A stretch of DNA of 16,056 nt from contig CAZPQQ010000073.1 of the NCBI GenBank assembly GCA_964588665.1, positions 1-16,056 on the forward strand, in the 5' to 3' direction. This document shows positions 7,557-14,305 of this stretch, piece after piece (the first letter of the stretch is position 1; each line of letters opens with the position of its first letter). The notes under the pieces were generated by a model. That model had not been told where the DNA came from, did not search any database, and saw only the letters and a list, made by a program, of their open reading frames with translations. Origin of the DNA: UBA2160 sp964588665. GTDB lineage: Bacteria; Chloroflexota; Dehalococcoidia; Lucifugimonadales; UBA1123. Both the position numbers and the translations under genes were made by a program.

Positions 7557-8567
7557 ATGCCGATTGCCCTTTTGTGGCTCCAGTTAGCCGGCGCCACGGT
7601 CATTATCTTATTCGCATCCAACTTTCTCGCGAAATCAGCCGACATCATTGCCTTGAAGTCCGGCCTGGGCCAGTCGCTCATCGGAGTCGTGCTGCTCGCG
7701 ACCGCGACCTCGCTCCCCGAGTTGGGCACCGGCGTCAGCTCGGTGACTATGTTTGACGCCCCTGACCTGGCCGCGGGCGACGCGTTCGGAAGCAATCTGT
7801 TCAACCTCCTGATCATTGGTCTCCTAGACATAATGTGGCGTCGGGGGCCCATATTGACGATCGTAAGCCCGTCGGTGGTCCTACACGGCGTTTTGGGAAT
7901 CGGGGTAATCGCCATAGCCCTAAGCGCCCTCATCATCCACGGCTTGACGACCACAACGTCAACCTGGCCCGTGAGTCCGGTGTCGATGGTCTTGATCGCA
8001 GCATTCTTGACCGCTCTGTTCTTGATCTACCGATCGGAGCGATCTCAGGAGGATGTCGAAAGCGAAGAGGTCGACAAGTATGCCGACGCCAGCGGCGCCG
8101 GCGCCGCTTTGACGTTCTTGATTGCTGCGGCGTTTATCGTGAGTTCAGCGATTTGGTTGGCACATACTGGGGACGCCATAGCGGAAGATTTGGGTTGGGA
8201 AAAGAGCTTTGTCGGCACTCAGTTCCTGGCTCTAAGCACTTCATTGCCGGAGCTGGCCACCGCGGTCGCCGCTATACGACTGAACGCTCCGACTCTGGCC
8301 ATATCCAACGTGCTCGGAAGCAATCTGTTCAATATGGGATTCATCCTTTTTATCGACGACGCCGCGTTCACCGCCGGGGCTCTCTGGAGCAATGTCGCCC
8401 AGATTCACCTGCTCACGGCCGTCACTGCGATACTCATGACTGTCGTCGTGTTGATCTCGTTGCTTGATCGATCCCGAACGAGGCCCAGCAGGTTCTGGAC
8501 ATTTGAGGGGCTGACGCTGATAGGGTTGTACGCGGTGGCGAGCGTGTTCGTGTTTAGTCTGGGTTGA
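7557..8567 (+). CDS. Sodium/calcium exchanger family membrane protein
   Basis: The 336-residue, very hydrophobic protein has about ten membrane segments in two homologous halves, as in cation/Ca2+ antiporters (Na_Ca_ex, PF01699). The alpha-1 repeat reads LLATATSLPEL (46-56) with Glu55, then GDAFGSNLFN (74-83). The alpha-2 repeat reads LALSTSLPELATAV (224-237) with Glu232, then SNVLGSNLFN (250-259). The acidic, polar loop around 160-180 divides the halves. Such proteins exchange Na+ or H+ for Ca2+ across the cytoplasmic membrane. The residue in the first GSN motif is Asp75 and in the second Asn251, the reverse of the archaeal NCX_Mj arrangement as I recall it. The ATG at 7557 has a good ribosome site (ACAGGAG, 7544-7550) 6 nt upstream. 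The gene stands between a terminator and nhaA, 248 nt further on. Ion specificity cannot be told from the sequence. Confidence 0.92.
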   Translation: MPIALLWLQLAGATVIILFASNFLAKSADIIALKSGLGQSLIGVVLLATATSLPELGTGVSSVTMFDAPDLAAGDAFGSNLFNLLIIGLLDIMWRRGPILTIVSPSVVLHGVLGIGVIAIALSALIIHGLTTTTSTWPVSPVSMVLIAAFLTALFLIYRSERSQEDVESEEVDKYADASGAGAALTFLIAAAFIVSSAIWLAHTGDAIAEDLGWEKSFVGTQFLALSTSLPELATAVAAIRLNAPTLAISNVLGSNLFNMGFILFIDDAAFTAGALWSNVAQIHLLTAVTAILMTVVVLISLLDRSRTRPSRFWTFEGLTLIGLYAVASVFVFSLG

Positions 8568-8815
8568 CGGCTTGGAATGACCGTGGAACCCGGTGACGCG
8601 CTTGCTGCGAGGTCAGCTTCCAGTCGGGGAACAGCGCCGTTCTTCGTCTTCGGAAACCTGATGCATCATTCTTTCTCCAGCCTGGTCGCAAGCTCACGGC
8701 CCAGCCCGCGATAGGTTCGAGGAATTGCGAGTGACGAGGATGCGCACTTGTCGCATCGCTCCTTTCGACGATCCCCAGCGCAAGACCGGAACGCGCTGAC
8801 AATCAGGAGGCCCCG
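8568..8815 (+). other. Leader region upstream of nhaA with candidate hairpin
   Basis: These 248 nt contain no convincing gene. A hairpin at 8737-8761 has a GATGCG/CGCATC stem, is extended by GAG/CTC across a one-base bulge, and carries a 7-nt loop. It lies about 55 nt before the nhaA start. It has no following T run, so it is not a standard terminator; it may be an RNA leader element or chance. I see no clear sigma70 promoter. Confidence 0.3.
8805..8810 (+). promoter_or_regulatory. Consensus ribosome binding site for nhaA
   Basis: AGGAGG lies 5 nt before the GTG at 8816. This strong match fixes the GTG rather than the ATG at codon 19 as the start of nhaA. Confidence 0.8.
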
Positions 8816-10174
8816 GTGCAGTTCATCAGAAGCATTGGCTCCCCATCCACTCAGCCGCGAATCGACCCGATGGTGCGCCCGTTTCAGAGGTTCACCGCCC
8901 AGGAGGCGTCGGCTGGCATCGTGCTGCTCACGTGCACGATTGTGGCGTTGGCGTGGGCGAACTCACCCTGGTCACACAGCTACCACGAGCTTTGGGACAC
9001 ACATCTAAAGGTCGGCGTCGCCGACTACGTGCTGGACAGAACCCTGCACTTCTGGATCAACGACGCCCTCATGGCGGTGTTCTTCTTCGTCGTGGGGCTG
9101 GAGATCAAACGCGCTGTCCTCGTGGGCGAGTTGGCCAGTCCAAAACGAGCAGCTCTGCCGGTCGTGGCGGCGGTGGGTGGCATGGCGATTCCGGCCGCGC
9201 TGTACACGTTGCTCAACGCCGGACAGGAAGGCGCTCAAGGCTGGGGAATTCCGATGGCGACAGACATCGGGTTCTCCTTGGGCGTTCTGGCTCTATTGGG
9301 CAGACGCGTCCCTCTCTCTCTCAAGGTGTTCCTGACCGCGTTCGCCATTGCGGACGACATCGGCGCCGTGGCGGTGATCGCCCTGTTCTACACCGACGAG
9401 CTCGTCTGGGCCAACCTCGGCGTCGCGGTCGGATTCCTCGCGATCCTCTCGGCGCTCAACTGGCTCGGCGTTCGCCACGCCGTTGTCTACGCTGTATTCG
9501 GACTTGGGGTGTGGCTCGCTTTCCTCACATCCGGAATCCATGCTTCCATCGCCGGAATCCTGGTGGCCGCGACGATACCCAGCAGCGTTCGGATCGATCC
9601 ACGAGAATTCGTGAAACACGGCAGGGCGTTGCTGGACAGGTTCGAGCGGAGCATCGGTCATGGTGACGCCGACCATACGACGATTACGCAGCGCGGCGCA
9701 GTCGAGGAGTTGGAACAGGCCTGCATGGACGTCGAGTCGCCGTTGCAGCAATTGGAGCATGACCTCCACCCCTGGGTCGCCTTCGTAGTCATGCCGGTCT
9801 TCGCATTGGCCAATGCGGGCGTGGCTCTGGACAGCGGTCTGCTGGACGCGCTTTCGGGGCGTGTGGCCTTGGGAGTTCTGCTTGGCCTGGTGGTCGGAAA
9901 GCAGGCGGGGATATTCGTGTTCGCATGGCTCGCTATCCGCACCGGGATCGCCGCGAAGCCTCTGGGAGTGAGTTGGAAGCAGATCTACGGCGCATCTTGG
10001 CTCGGTGGAATCGGATTCACCATGTCCATATTCATCACTGGCCTGGCGTTGGACGGCGAACAACTTATAGCGGAATCCAAGCTGGCCATCCTCATTTCGT
10101 CGCTATTGTGCGGCGCCATCGGCTGGTGGATCATCCGATCCGGACTACGACGAACCGACGGCTCAGGCCACTAA
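8816..10174 (+). CDS. nhaA: Na+/H+ antiporter NhaA
   Basis: The 452-residue protein expels Na+ (or Li+) in exchange for H+ across the cytoplasmic membrane, giving salt and alkaline-pH homeostasis. It has about twelve membrane segments. Hallmarks are FFFVVGLEIKRAVLVGEL (89-106), PMATDIGFSLG (146-156) with Asp150, AIADDIGAV (177-185) with the ion-binding pair Asp180-Asp181, and SGIHASIAGILV (239-250). GKQAGIF (361-367) has Lys362, and GIGFTMSIFI (398-407) follows. These correspond to Asp133, Asp163/164 and Lys300 of the E. coli protein. The hydrophilic loop of about 60 residues at 257-318 is usual for the long bacterial NhaA form. The start is GTG with a consensus ribosome site. It lies downstream of the Na+/Ca2+ exchanger in the same direction, so the two form a cation-antiport locus, though the 248-nt gap argues for a separate promoter. 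Confidence 0.96.
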   Translation: MQFIRSIGSPSTQPRIDPMVRPFQRFTAQEASAGIVLLTCTIVALAWANSPWSHSYHELWDTHLKVGVADYVLDRTLHFWINDALMAVFFFVVGLEIKRAVLVGELASPKRAALPVVAAVGGMAIPAALYTLLNAGQEGAQGWGIPMATDIGFSLGVLALLGRRVPLSLKVFLTAFAIADDIGAVAVIALFYTDELVWANLGVAVGFLAILSALNWLGVRHAVVYAVFGLGVWLAFLTSGIHASIAGILVAATIPSSVRIDPREFVKHGRALLDRFERSIGHGDADHTTITQRGAVEELEQACMDVESPLQQLEHDLHPWVAFVVMPVFALANAGVALDSGLLDALSGRVALGVLLGLVVGKQAGIFVFAWLAIRTGIAAKPLGVSWKQIYGASWLGGIGFTMSIFITGLALDGEQLIAESKLAILISSLLCGAIGWWIIRSGLRRTDGSGH

Positions 10175-10230
10175 GGACCTGAGTCGCAAATGCGGTGCAC
10201 AAATCGTAAATGAAGCGGAAACGTCGGTGT

Positions 10231-10289
10231 GGTTCGACAGGCTCACCACGAACGGAAAAAACCTAACTCCGTTCGACCTGAGTCCTGAT
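10231..10289. repeat. REP-like palindromic element, degenerate second arm
   Basis: The 25-nt arm at 10231-10255 starts GGTTCGACAGG and ends CACGAACGG. It matches the reverse complement of 15369-15393 at 24 of 25 bases. A degenerate opposite arm begins CCGTTCGACCTGAG at 10269, so CGAACGG and CCGTTCG can pair across a 13-nt A-rich loop. It lies between genes, as expected for a dispersed REP-type repeat. No REP-associated transposase gene is in this window. Confidence 0.7.
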
Positions 10290-10383
10290 GCAATTGGGAG
10301 AGCCACGTAAGGGTACAGCCAACTCGTCGGGCCAGGTGATCTTCGTCGCCGCCGTCATTGCGCCAACCGATGGCGCGACACCG

Positions 10384-10412
10384 TTGACACGAGCGACTGA
10401 CCGGCATAAATT
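10384..10412 (+). promoter_or_regulatory. Sigma70-like promoter of the NIPSNAP-amidohydrolase unit
   Basis: A perfect -35 TTGACA (10384-10389), a 17-nt spacer and TAAATT (10407-10412) give a strong vegetative promoter. Transcription would start near 10419, leaving a leader of about 110 nt before the ATG at 10532. Confidence 0.65.
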
Positions 10413-10519
10413 GAAGGCCCGCCCGGATTGACGGCGCTGCCGCGAGGTTCGGCCGTGGGCGGGATCGCTTGGAACATGTCAATCAGGCACGTTTCCCGAA
10501 TCGAGCAATCATCAATATT

Positions 10520-10526
10520 GGAGGAG
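10520..10526 (+). promoter_or_regulatory. Ribosome binding site for the NIPSNAP gene
   Basis: GGAGGAG lies 5 nt before the ATG at 10532. This favours that start over an in-frame ATG at 10469, which has no such site and would add 21 residues absent from the family. Confidence 0.8.
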
Positions 10527-10531
10527 ACTGG

Positions 10532-10852
10532 ATGTTCTTCGAGTTACGAGAGTACCGCACCCAGGCCGGACAGCGAGAAAATTGGGTCAGATTCATGGAA
10601 GAAGAGATCATCCCGTTCCAGGTCGGGAAGGGCATGGTAATTGTCGGGAGCTATGTTGGCCAGGAAGAGGACGACCTCTACATCTGGATCAGACGCTTCG
10701 AGAGCGAAGAAGAGCGCGAACGGCTGTATGCCGCGGTCTACGAAAGCGACACCTGGAAGAACGACATCGGCCCGAGAATTCCGGAGATGATGGACCGGTC
10801 CAAGATCGTCGTGCGGCGGATCGAGGCGACATCTCGCTCCGTGATGCAGTAG
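10532..10852 (+). CDS. NIPSNAP family protein
   Basis: The 106-residue protein is a single NIPSNAP domain, a ferredoxin-like alpha/beta fold of the dimeric alpha-beta barrel class. The sequence opens MFFELREYRTQAGQRENWVRF, the classic Y-x-L-R-x-Y start. It continues with EEIIPFQ, VGSYVGQEEDDLYIWIRRFES (a typical central strand pair) and ER...LYAAVYESDTWKNDIGP near the C-terminus. Bacterial members are small, cytoplasmic and mostly of unknown function, often beside catabolic enzymes. The ATG is fixed by GGAGGAG 5 nt upstream. The YtcJ-like amidohydrolase starts 36 nt after its stop with no terminator between. It is therefore probably the first gene of a two-gene unit and may assist the same pathway, but I cannot name a substrate. 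Confidence 0.85.
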   Translation: MFFELREYRTQAGQRENWVRFMEEEIIPFQVGKGMVIVGSYVGQEEDDLYIWIRRFESEEERERLYAAVYESDTWKNDIGPRIPEMMDRSKIVVRRIEATSRSVMQ

Positions 10853-10888
10853 GCCGGCTGGCCTAAGCTCGTCGGAACGTAAATTGCC

Positions 10889-12439
10889 ATGAACCGGCTG
10901 GACCCGGACTTGCTGCTCAGGGGATGCCGGGTGATCACGATGGACCCCGCTCGGCCGTTCGTCGAGTCGGTGGCCGTCAAGGGCAATCGAATCGTCTGGA
11001 CCGGCACGGACGCCGAGGCGAGCCGGTTCGCGGTCGAACGCACTCGGACTCTCGATTGCGCCGGCGGAACCGTGCTGCCCGGCTTCCACGACGCGCACTG
11101 TCACTTGTTCGCATACGTTGCCAGCCTGAGAGCGGTCGATTGTCGCCCTGGCGCTGTGTCGTCTATCAGCGAGATTCGGGACGCCATATCGGGTCGCGCC
11201 AGCGAAACTCCTCCCGGTGACTGGGTCCGGGCCACGGGATACAGCGATTTCGATTTGCGCGAGCGCCGGCATCCGACTCGACGCGACTTAGATGCGGCCG
11301 CGCCCGATCATCCCGTCCGGTTGGACCATCGGTCTGGCCACGCCTGCGTGCTCAACAGCCGTGCGCTTGAGGCGATTGGATTGACGTCCGGCACGCTTGA
11401 GCCTCCCGGAGGGACGATCGAGCGATTCCTGGAGTCGGGCGAACCCAATGGCGTGCTTCTGGAGATGCACGAATACCTGGACGGCCTGATTCCGCGTCCG
11501 TCCGAGCCGGAACTGCGCGACGCGGTGGCGGACGCGAGCGCCGTTTTGGCATCCAAGGGCGTCACGGCGATTCAGGATGCGACGGCGGGAAATTCCATCG
11601 ACCGGTGGAACGCATTCCAATCGATGAAGTCGGACGGGGCACTGCGTCAACGCGCGACGTTCATGCCTGGCGTCGCGAATATCGGCTCGTTCGTGCGCGC
11701 CGGTTTGCGTCACGGCCAAAGTAGTAGCGGTCTCACCGTCGGCGCCGCTAAGATCACTGTCACCGCGAGCGCCGGTCGTTTGAATCCGGACGCCCAGACG
11801 TTGCGAGGCATCGTGCTCGATGCGCACAGGCAAGGCTTCCAGGTCGCGATCCACGCCGTTGAAGCCGAGGCCGTGGCCGCCGCCGCCGTCGCGATCGCCG
11901 CGGCCAACCAAGTTGCAACTCCAGTCGACCTCCGGCACCGCATCGAGCACTGCTCAGAAATGCCCCCGGACGTTCTGGCGGATGTCGTGGCATCGGGCGC
12001 CGTGTGCGTGCTCCAGCCTGGATTCATCCACGAGAGCGGCGAACGATACATCGCCCAGACGGAGCCCGAGATGCTCCCGTGGCTCTATCGCGGCGCCTCA
12101 CTTACTGGCGCCGGCCTGCACGTCGCGTTCGGCTCCGACGCACCGGTGGTGGCGCCGGATCCGTTGCTGGGCGTGCAAGCCGCGAGCACACGCCTCTCGG
12201 ATGGTGGTACAGAGGTCAGCGTGGGCGAGGCGATAGCCGTCGACGACGCGCTACGATTCTCCACTGCGGCGCCAGCGTACGCGGCGCGCCAAGAAACTGA
12301 ACTCGGTGTGATTGCGCCAGGAATGCTGGCCGACATGGTGTTGCTCGAACGAAACCCGCTTGAAGTCGACCCGCTGGACATTGCCGGAATCAAGCCCATG
12401 GCGACGATCGTCGATGGCAGAATTGTCTGGCAGGCTTAG
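10889..12439 (+). CDS. YtcJ-like metal-dependent amidohydrolase (amidohydrolase family 3)
   Basis: The 516-residue product has the composite beta-sandwich plus TIM-barrel design of the amidohydrolase superfamily. The N-terminal strand part (8-62) ends in TVLPGFHDAHCHL (61-73), where His70 and His72 are the HxH metal ligands. Further ligand candidates are Lys288 (AAKITVTASAGRL), His322 (VAIHAVEAEA), His354 (RHRIEHCSEMPPD) and Asp417 (HVAFGSDAPV). The family segment DHRSGHACVLNSRALEAIG (146-164) and the closing sandwich strand GMLADMVLLERNPLEVDPLDI are also present. Length is slightly below the usual 530-560. Such enzymes hydrolyse amide or related bonds in the cytoplasm; substrates vary widely and cannot be deduced. 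No signal peptide is seen. The ATG at 10889 has only a weak purine stretch before it, consistent with translation downstream of the NIPSNAP gene. An MFS transporter follows, possibly for uptake of a related compound. Confidence 0.92.
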   Translation: MNRLDPDLLLRGCRVITMDPARPFVESVAVKGNRIVWTGTDAEASRFAVERTRTLDCAGGTVLPGFHDAHCHLFAYVASLRAVDCRPGAVSSISEIRDAISGRASETPPGDWVRATGYSDFDLRERRHPTRRDLDAAAPDHPVRLDHRSGHACVLNSRALEAIGLTSGTLEPPGGTIERFLESGEPNGVLLEMHEYLDGLIPRPSEPELRDAVADASAVLASKGVTAIQDATAGNSIDRWNAFQSMKSDGALRQRATFMPGVANIGSFVRAGLRHGQSSSGLTVGAAKITVTASAGRLNPDAQTLRGIVLDAHRQGFQVAIHAVEAEAVAAAAVAIAAANQVATPVDLRHRIEHCSEMPPDVLADVVASGAVCVLQPGFIHESGERYIAQTEPEMLPWLYRGASLTGAGLHVAFGSDAPVVAPDPLLGVQAASTRLSDGGTEVSVGEAIAVDDALRFSTAAPAYAARQETELGVIAPGMLADMVLLERNPLEVDPLDIAGIKPMATIVDGRIVWQA

Positions 12440-12738
12440 GGATCACAGGCCGCTCAAATACCGACGGGGTCGCCGACGCGCCCTGTGACGTGGTCGGACT
12501 TGCTTCGGTTGACTGGCCCAAACCGACGTTGCTACACTCGCTCCGCCGCCGAGTGTCTTGGCGCCGGCGATGGGAATGAGTCGCCCACACGCGGCATGCG
12601 CGAGTCCGACCACGGAGCGGTGCATGTCGATCACCCGAAAGCCAACCAGCGAGAGCTCGAATTCAAACTGACGACAAGAGAGACGCGAACTCAATCGGTC
12701 TGCCCGAGTCCGATCCGTCGCGACAGAGGTACCGATGG
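12440..12738 (+). other. Intergenic leader of the MFS gene
   Basis: These 299 nt carry a promoter (12509-12538) and a leader of about 190 nt. TCACAGG (12443-12449) and CCTGTGA (12482-12488) could pair across 32 nt just after the amidohydrolase stop, but no T run follows, so this is a weak terminator candidate at best. The 85-codon open frame starting at 12485 is out of frame with the MFS gene and has no family resemblance. In the MFS frame, 12580-12738 is open and its last codons encode RYRW. Confidence 0.45.
12509..12538 (+). promoter_or_regulatory. Sigma70-like promoter upstream of the MFS gene
   Basis: TTGACT (12509-12514) and TACACT (12533-12538) are separated by 18 nt. They match the vegetative consensus at 5 of 6 and 4 of 6. 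It is the best candidate in the gap and would give a leader of about 190 nt. Confidence 0.5.
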
Positions 12739-13935
12739 GTGATGCTGGCCGGACTTTGGCTGGCATACGCTTCTTTTGGGTTGGTGAGCGGCGGCATACC
12801 GCCGTTGGTTGGAGTAGTCAGCGGAGACCTGAACCTTAGCCGCTCGGCGATGGGCAGCGTCCTCGGCGCATGGCCTCTCCTCTATGTCGCGATGGCCATC
12901 CCGGCTGGAGCGCTGATCGATCGGTTCGGGCTTCGTCGGTCGCTGGCGGTCGGTGTGCTCATGATAGGCTTGTCCGGCCTGCTGCGCGCCGTCGCGGTCG
13001 ACTACGCGACCATGTTCCTGGCCGTCGCGGTGTTCGGACTGGGCGGTCCGTTCGTATCCGTCGGCGCTCCGAAGCTTATCGCCGTGTGGTTCCCGAGAAG
13101 CGGACGCGGCACCGCGATGGGCGCGTACATGACGGCTTCGAACGTCGGACGCATCGTGGCGCTGGCAACGGCCAACAGCGTGTTCATGCCCCTGTACGAT
13201 TCAAGCTGGCGCCTCACGCTGGTGACGTACGCGGGGTTCGCATTCGTGGCGGCAGCCGTCTGGTGGGTGATCGCCCGCGACCCGAGGCAGTCGGACTCGA
13301 CGAGCGGCGCTCCCGACAAGTCTTTCGCCGCCAGCCTGCGCGTATTCCCACTGTTGCTGCGCGGCAGGGTCGTCCAGATCGTCCTCGTCCTCAGTGTGGG
13401 TTCGTTCTTGTTCAATCATGGTTTCAGCAACTGGCTGCCCGAGATTCTGCGAGACAGGGGCATGTCTCCATCCGAGGCTGGGTTGTGGGCGACACTGCCT
13501 ATCGTGGTCGGCGTCGGGGCAACGCTCATCATCCCGCACGTTGCGACTCCAAAGCGTCGAATACCGATGCTTTTGGTCACACTCCTGCTGGCCGGTGTGT
13601 CGGCGCTCTTGGTCGGGACCTCGTCGGGAGCGCCGTTGACTCTCGGATTGCTTCTCCAAGGAGCGGCGGGCAGGGGAGTGCAGCCGATCATCATGCTGAT
13701 TCTCATGGATGCACCCCAGATCGGATCCGATCACATGGGCGCGGCGGGCGGCCTCTACTTCACCGCGGGCGAGGTGGGCGGAGTTCTCGGTCCGCTTATG
13801 TTGGGTGTCGCCGCTGACATATCGGGAGGATTCATGGGCGGATTGATCACATTGACCGGCTTGACGTTCGTGCTCGCCCTGGTCGCCGTGGCGCTTGGTA
13901 TCGCGGTCCGCAACGTTCCCCGGGAGACGCCATGA
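12739..13935 (+). CDS. MFS transporter (CynX/NimT-like)
   Basis: The 398-residue protein has about twelve membrane segments in two six-helix halves. The family A-motif-like loop between helices 2 and 3 is PAGALIDRFGLRRSLAVG (about 55-72). A helix-4/5 region GAPKLIAVWFPRSGRGTAMGAYM (about 108-130) is typical of MFS anion and organic-acid carriers, as is a long central loop (about 178-200). The second half includes GRGVQPIIMLILMDAPQIG and GGLYFTAGEVGGVLGPLMLG. The substrate is unknown; the position after the amidohydrolase hints at an organic acid or amide product. The GTG (12739) and the adjacent ATG (12742) follow AGAGGT (12725-12730). The codons just upstream read RYRW in frame, which normally precedes helix 1 in this family. 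The true start may therefore lie further upstream, although no ATG, GTG or TTG exists there before the stop at 12577. Confidence 0.9.
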   Translation: MMLAGLWLAYASFGLVSGGIPPLVGVVSGDLNLSRSAMGSVLGAWPLLYVAMAIPAGALIDRFGLRRSLAVGVLMIGLSGLLRAVAVDYATMFLAVAVFGLGGPFVSVGAPKLIAVWFPRSGRGTAMGAYMTASNVGRIVALATANSVFMPLYDSSWRLTLVTYAGFAFVAAAVWWVIARDPRQSDSTSGAPDKSFAASLRVFPLLLRGRVVQIVLVLSVGSFLFNHGFSNWLPEILRDRGMSPSEAGLWATLPIVVGVGATLIIPHVATPKRRIPMLLVTLLLAGVSALLVGTSSGAPLTLGLLLQGAAGRGVQPIIMLILMDAPQIGSDHMGAAGGLYFTAGEVGGVLGPLMLGVAADISGGFMGGLITLTGLTFVLALVAVALGIAVRNVPRETP

Positions 13936-14122
13936 TCGCCGCCGTCAACGATCGTCGATACGCCGACCTGAACCACGGTACTGTGATAAACCCGTGAAGT
14001 TTGGAAGCTCGCTCCACGGGCTCTCACACGGTCGAATCAGGGCATGCCGCCTGGCAGTCGTACCTTAGAAGTCGATCCACCCCGGAATTCATGAACATCG
14101 TCGCGATACACTTGCACTCACC

Positions 14123-14151
14123 AACTTGTTTGGTTTTTCAAACACCAAGTT
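14123..14151. repeat. AT-rich imperfect inverted repeat, candidate operator
   Basis: AACTTGTTTG (14123-14132) pairs with CAAA (14139-14142) and CAAGTT (14146-14151). This gives ten pairs with a 3-nt bulge and a GTTTTT loop. It is unusually AT-rich for the window and lies just before the candidate -35 of the UspA gene, so it could be a regulator site. No T run follows it on the plus strand. Confidence 0.4.
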
Positions 14152-14157
14152 AAGGTC

Positions 14158-14185
14158 TTGAGCGCATCACGATTTCCTGTACGAT
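14158..14185 (+). promoter_or_regulatory. Weak sigma70-like promoter for the UspA gene
   Basis: TTGAGC (14158-14163), a 16-nt spacer and TACGAT (14180-14185) each match the consensus at 4 of 6. A start here would place the heptamer repeat inside the 5' leader. Confidence 0.3.
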
Positions 14186-14223
14186 ACGTGTGGAGGCCAC
14201 TCCCGATCGAGTTTAGACTCCAT

Positions 14224-14286
14224 GCGGACTGGCGGCTGGCGGCTGGCGGCTGGCGGCTGACGGCTGACGGCTGACGGCTGACCGAT
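14224..14286. repeat. Heptamer short tandem repeat
   Basis: Four exact copies of GGCGGCT (14231-14258) are followed by three of GACGGCT (14259-14279). Degenerate units flank them at 14224-14230 and 14280-14286. It resembles the STRR-type heptamer repeats known in cyanobacteria and other environmental bacteria. It ends 26 nt before the UspA start codon. Copy number may vary by strand slippage. Confidence 0.9.
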
Positions 14287-14305
14287 TACAGTGTGAGGAT
14301 TCAGT

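Larger units (their letters stand above)
10175..10531. other. Intergenic region with REP-like element and promoter
   Basis: These 357 nt after nhaA hold a REP-like palindromic element (10231-10289) and a strong promoter (10384-10412), then a leader of about 110 nt to the NIPSNAP gene. A minus-strand open frame across 10243-10482 has a CxxC pair but no ribosome site and no recognisable family, and it overlaps the promoter. I do not call it a gene. Confidence 0.5.
13936..14305. other. Intergenic region before the UspA gene
   Basis: These 370 nt have no convincing gene. They hold CCCGTG/CACGGG arms around 13990-14020 with a long loop and no T run, an AT-rich inverted repeat (14123-14151), a weak promoter (14158-14185) and the heptamer tandem repeat (14224-14286). 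They end with the TGAGGA ribosome site (14294-14299) of the UspA gene. Confidence 0.5.

Noticed and set aside
6218..7954. 578-codon open frame on the minus strand
   Set aside because: It is antisense to the cysS fusion and crosses its terminator and the exchanger start. Its translation shows no family motif and it mirrors the codon pattern of the real genes.
10243..10482. 79-codon minus-strand frame with a CxxC pair and a second Cys further on
   Set aside because: It overlaps the REP-like element and the strong plus-strand promoter, has no ribosome site, and resembles no family I recognise.
12485..12742. 85-codon open frame before the MFS gene
   Set aside because: It is basic and of low complexity, has no ribosome site, overlaps the promoter, and is out of frame with the MFS gene.
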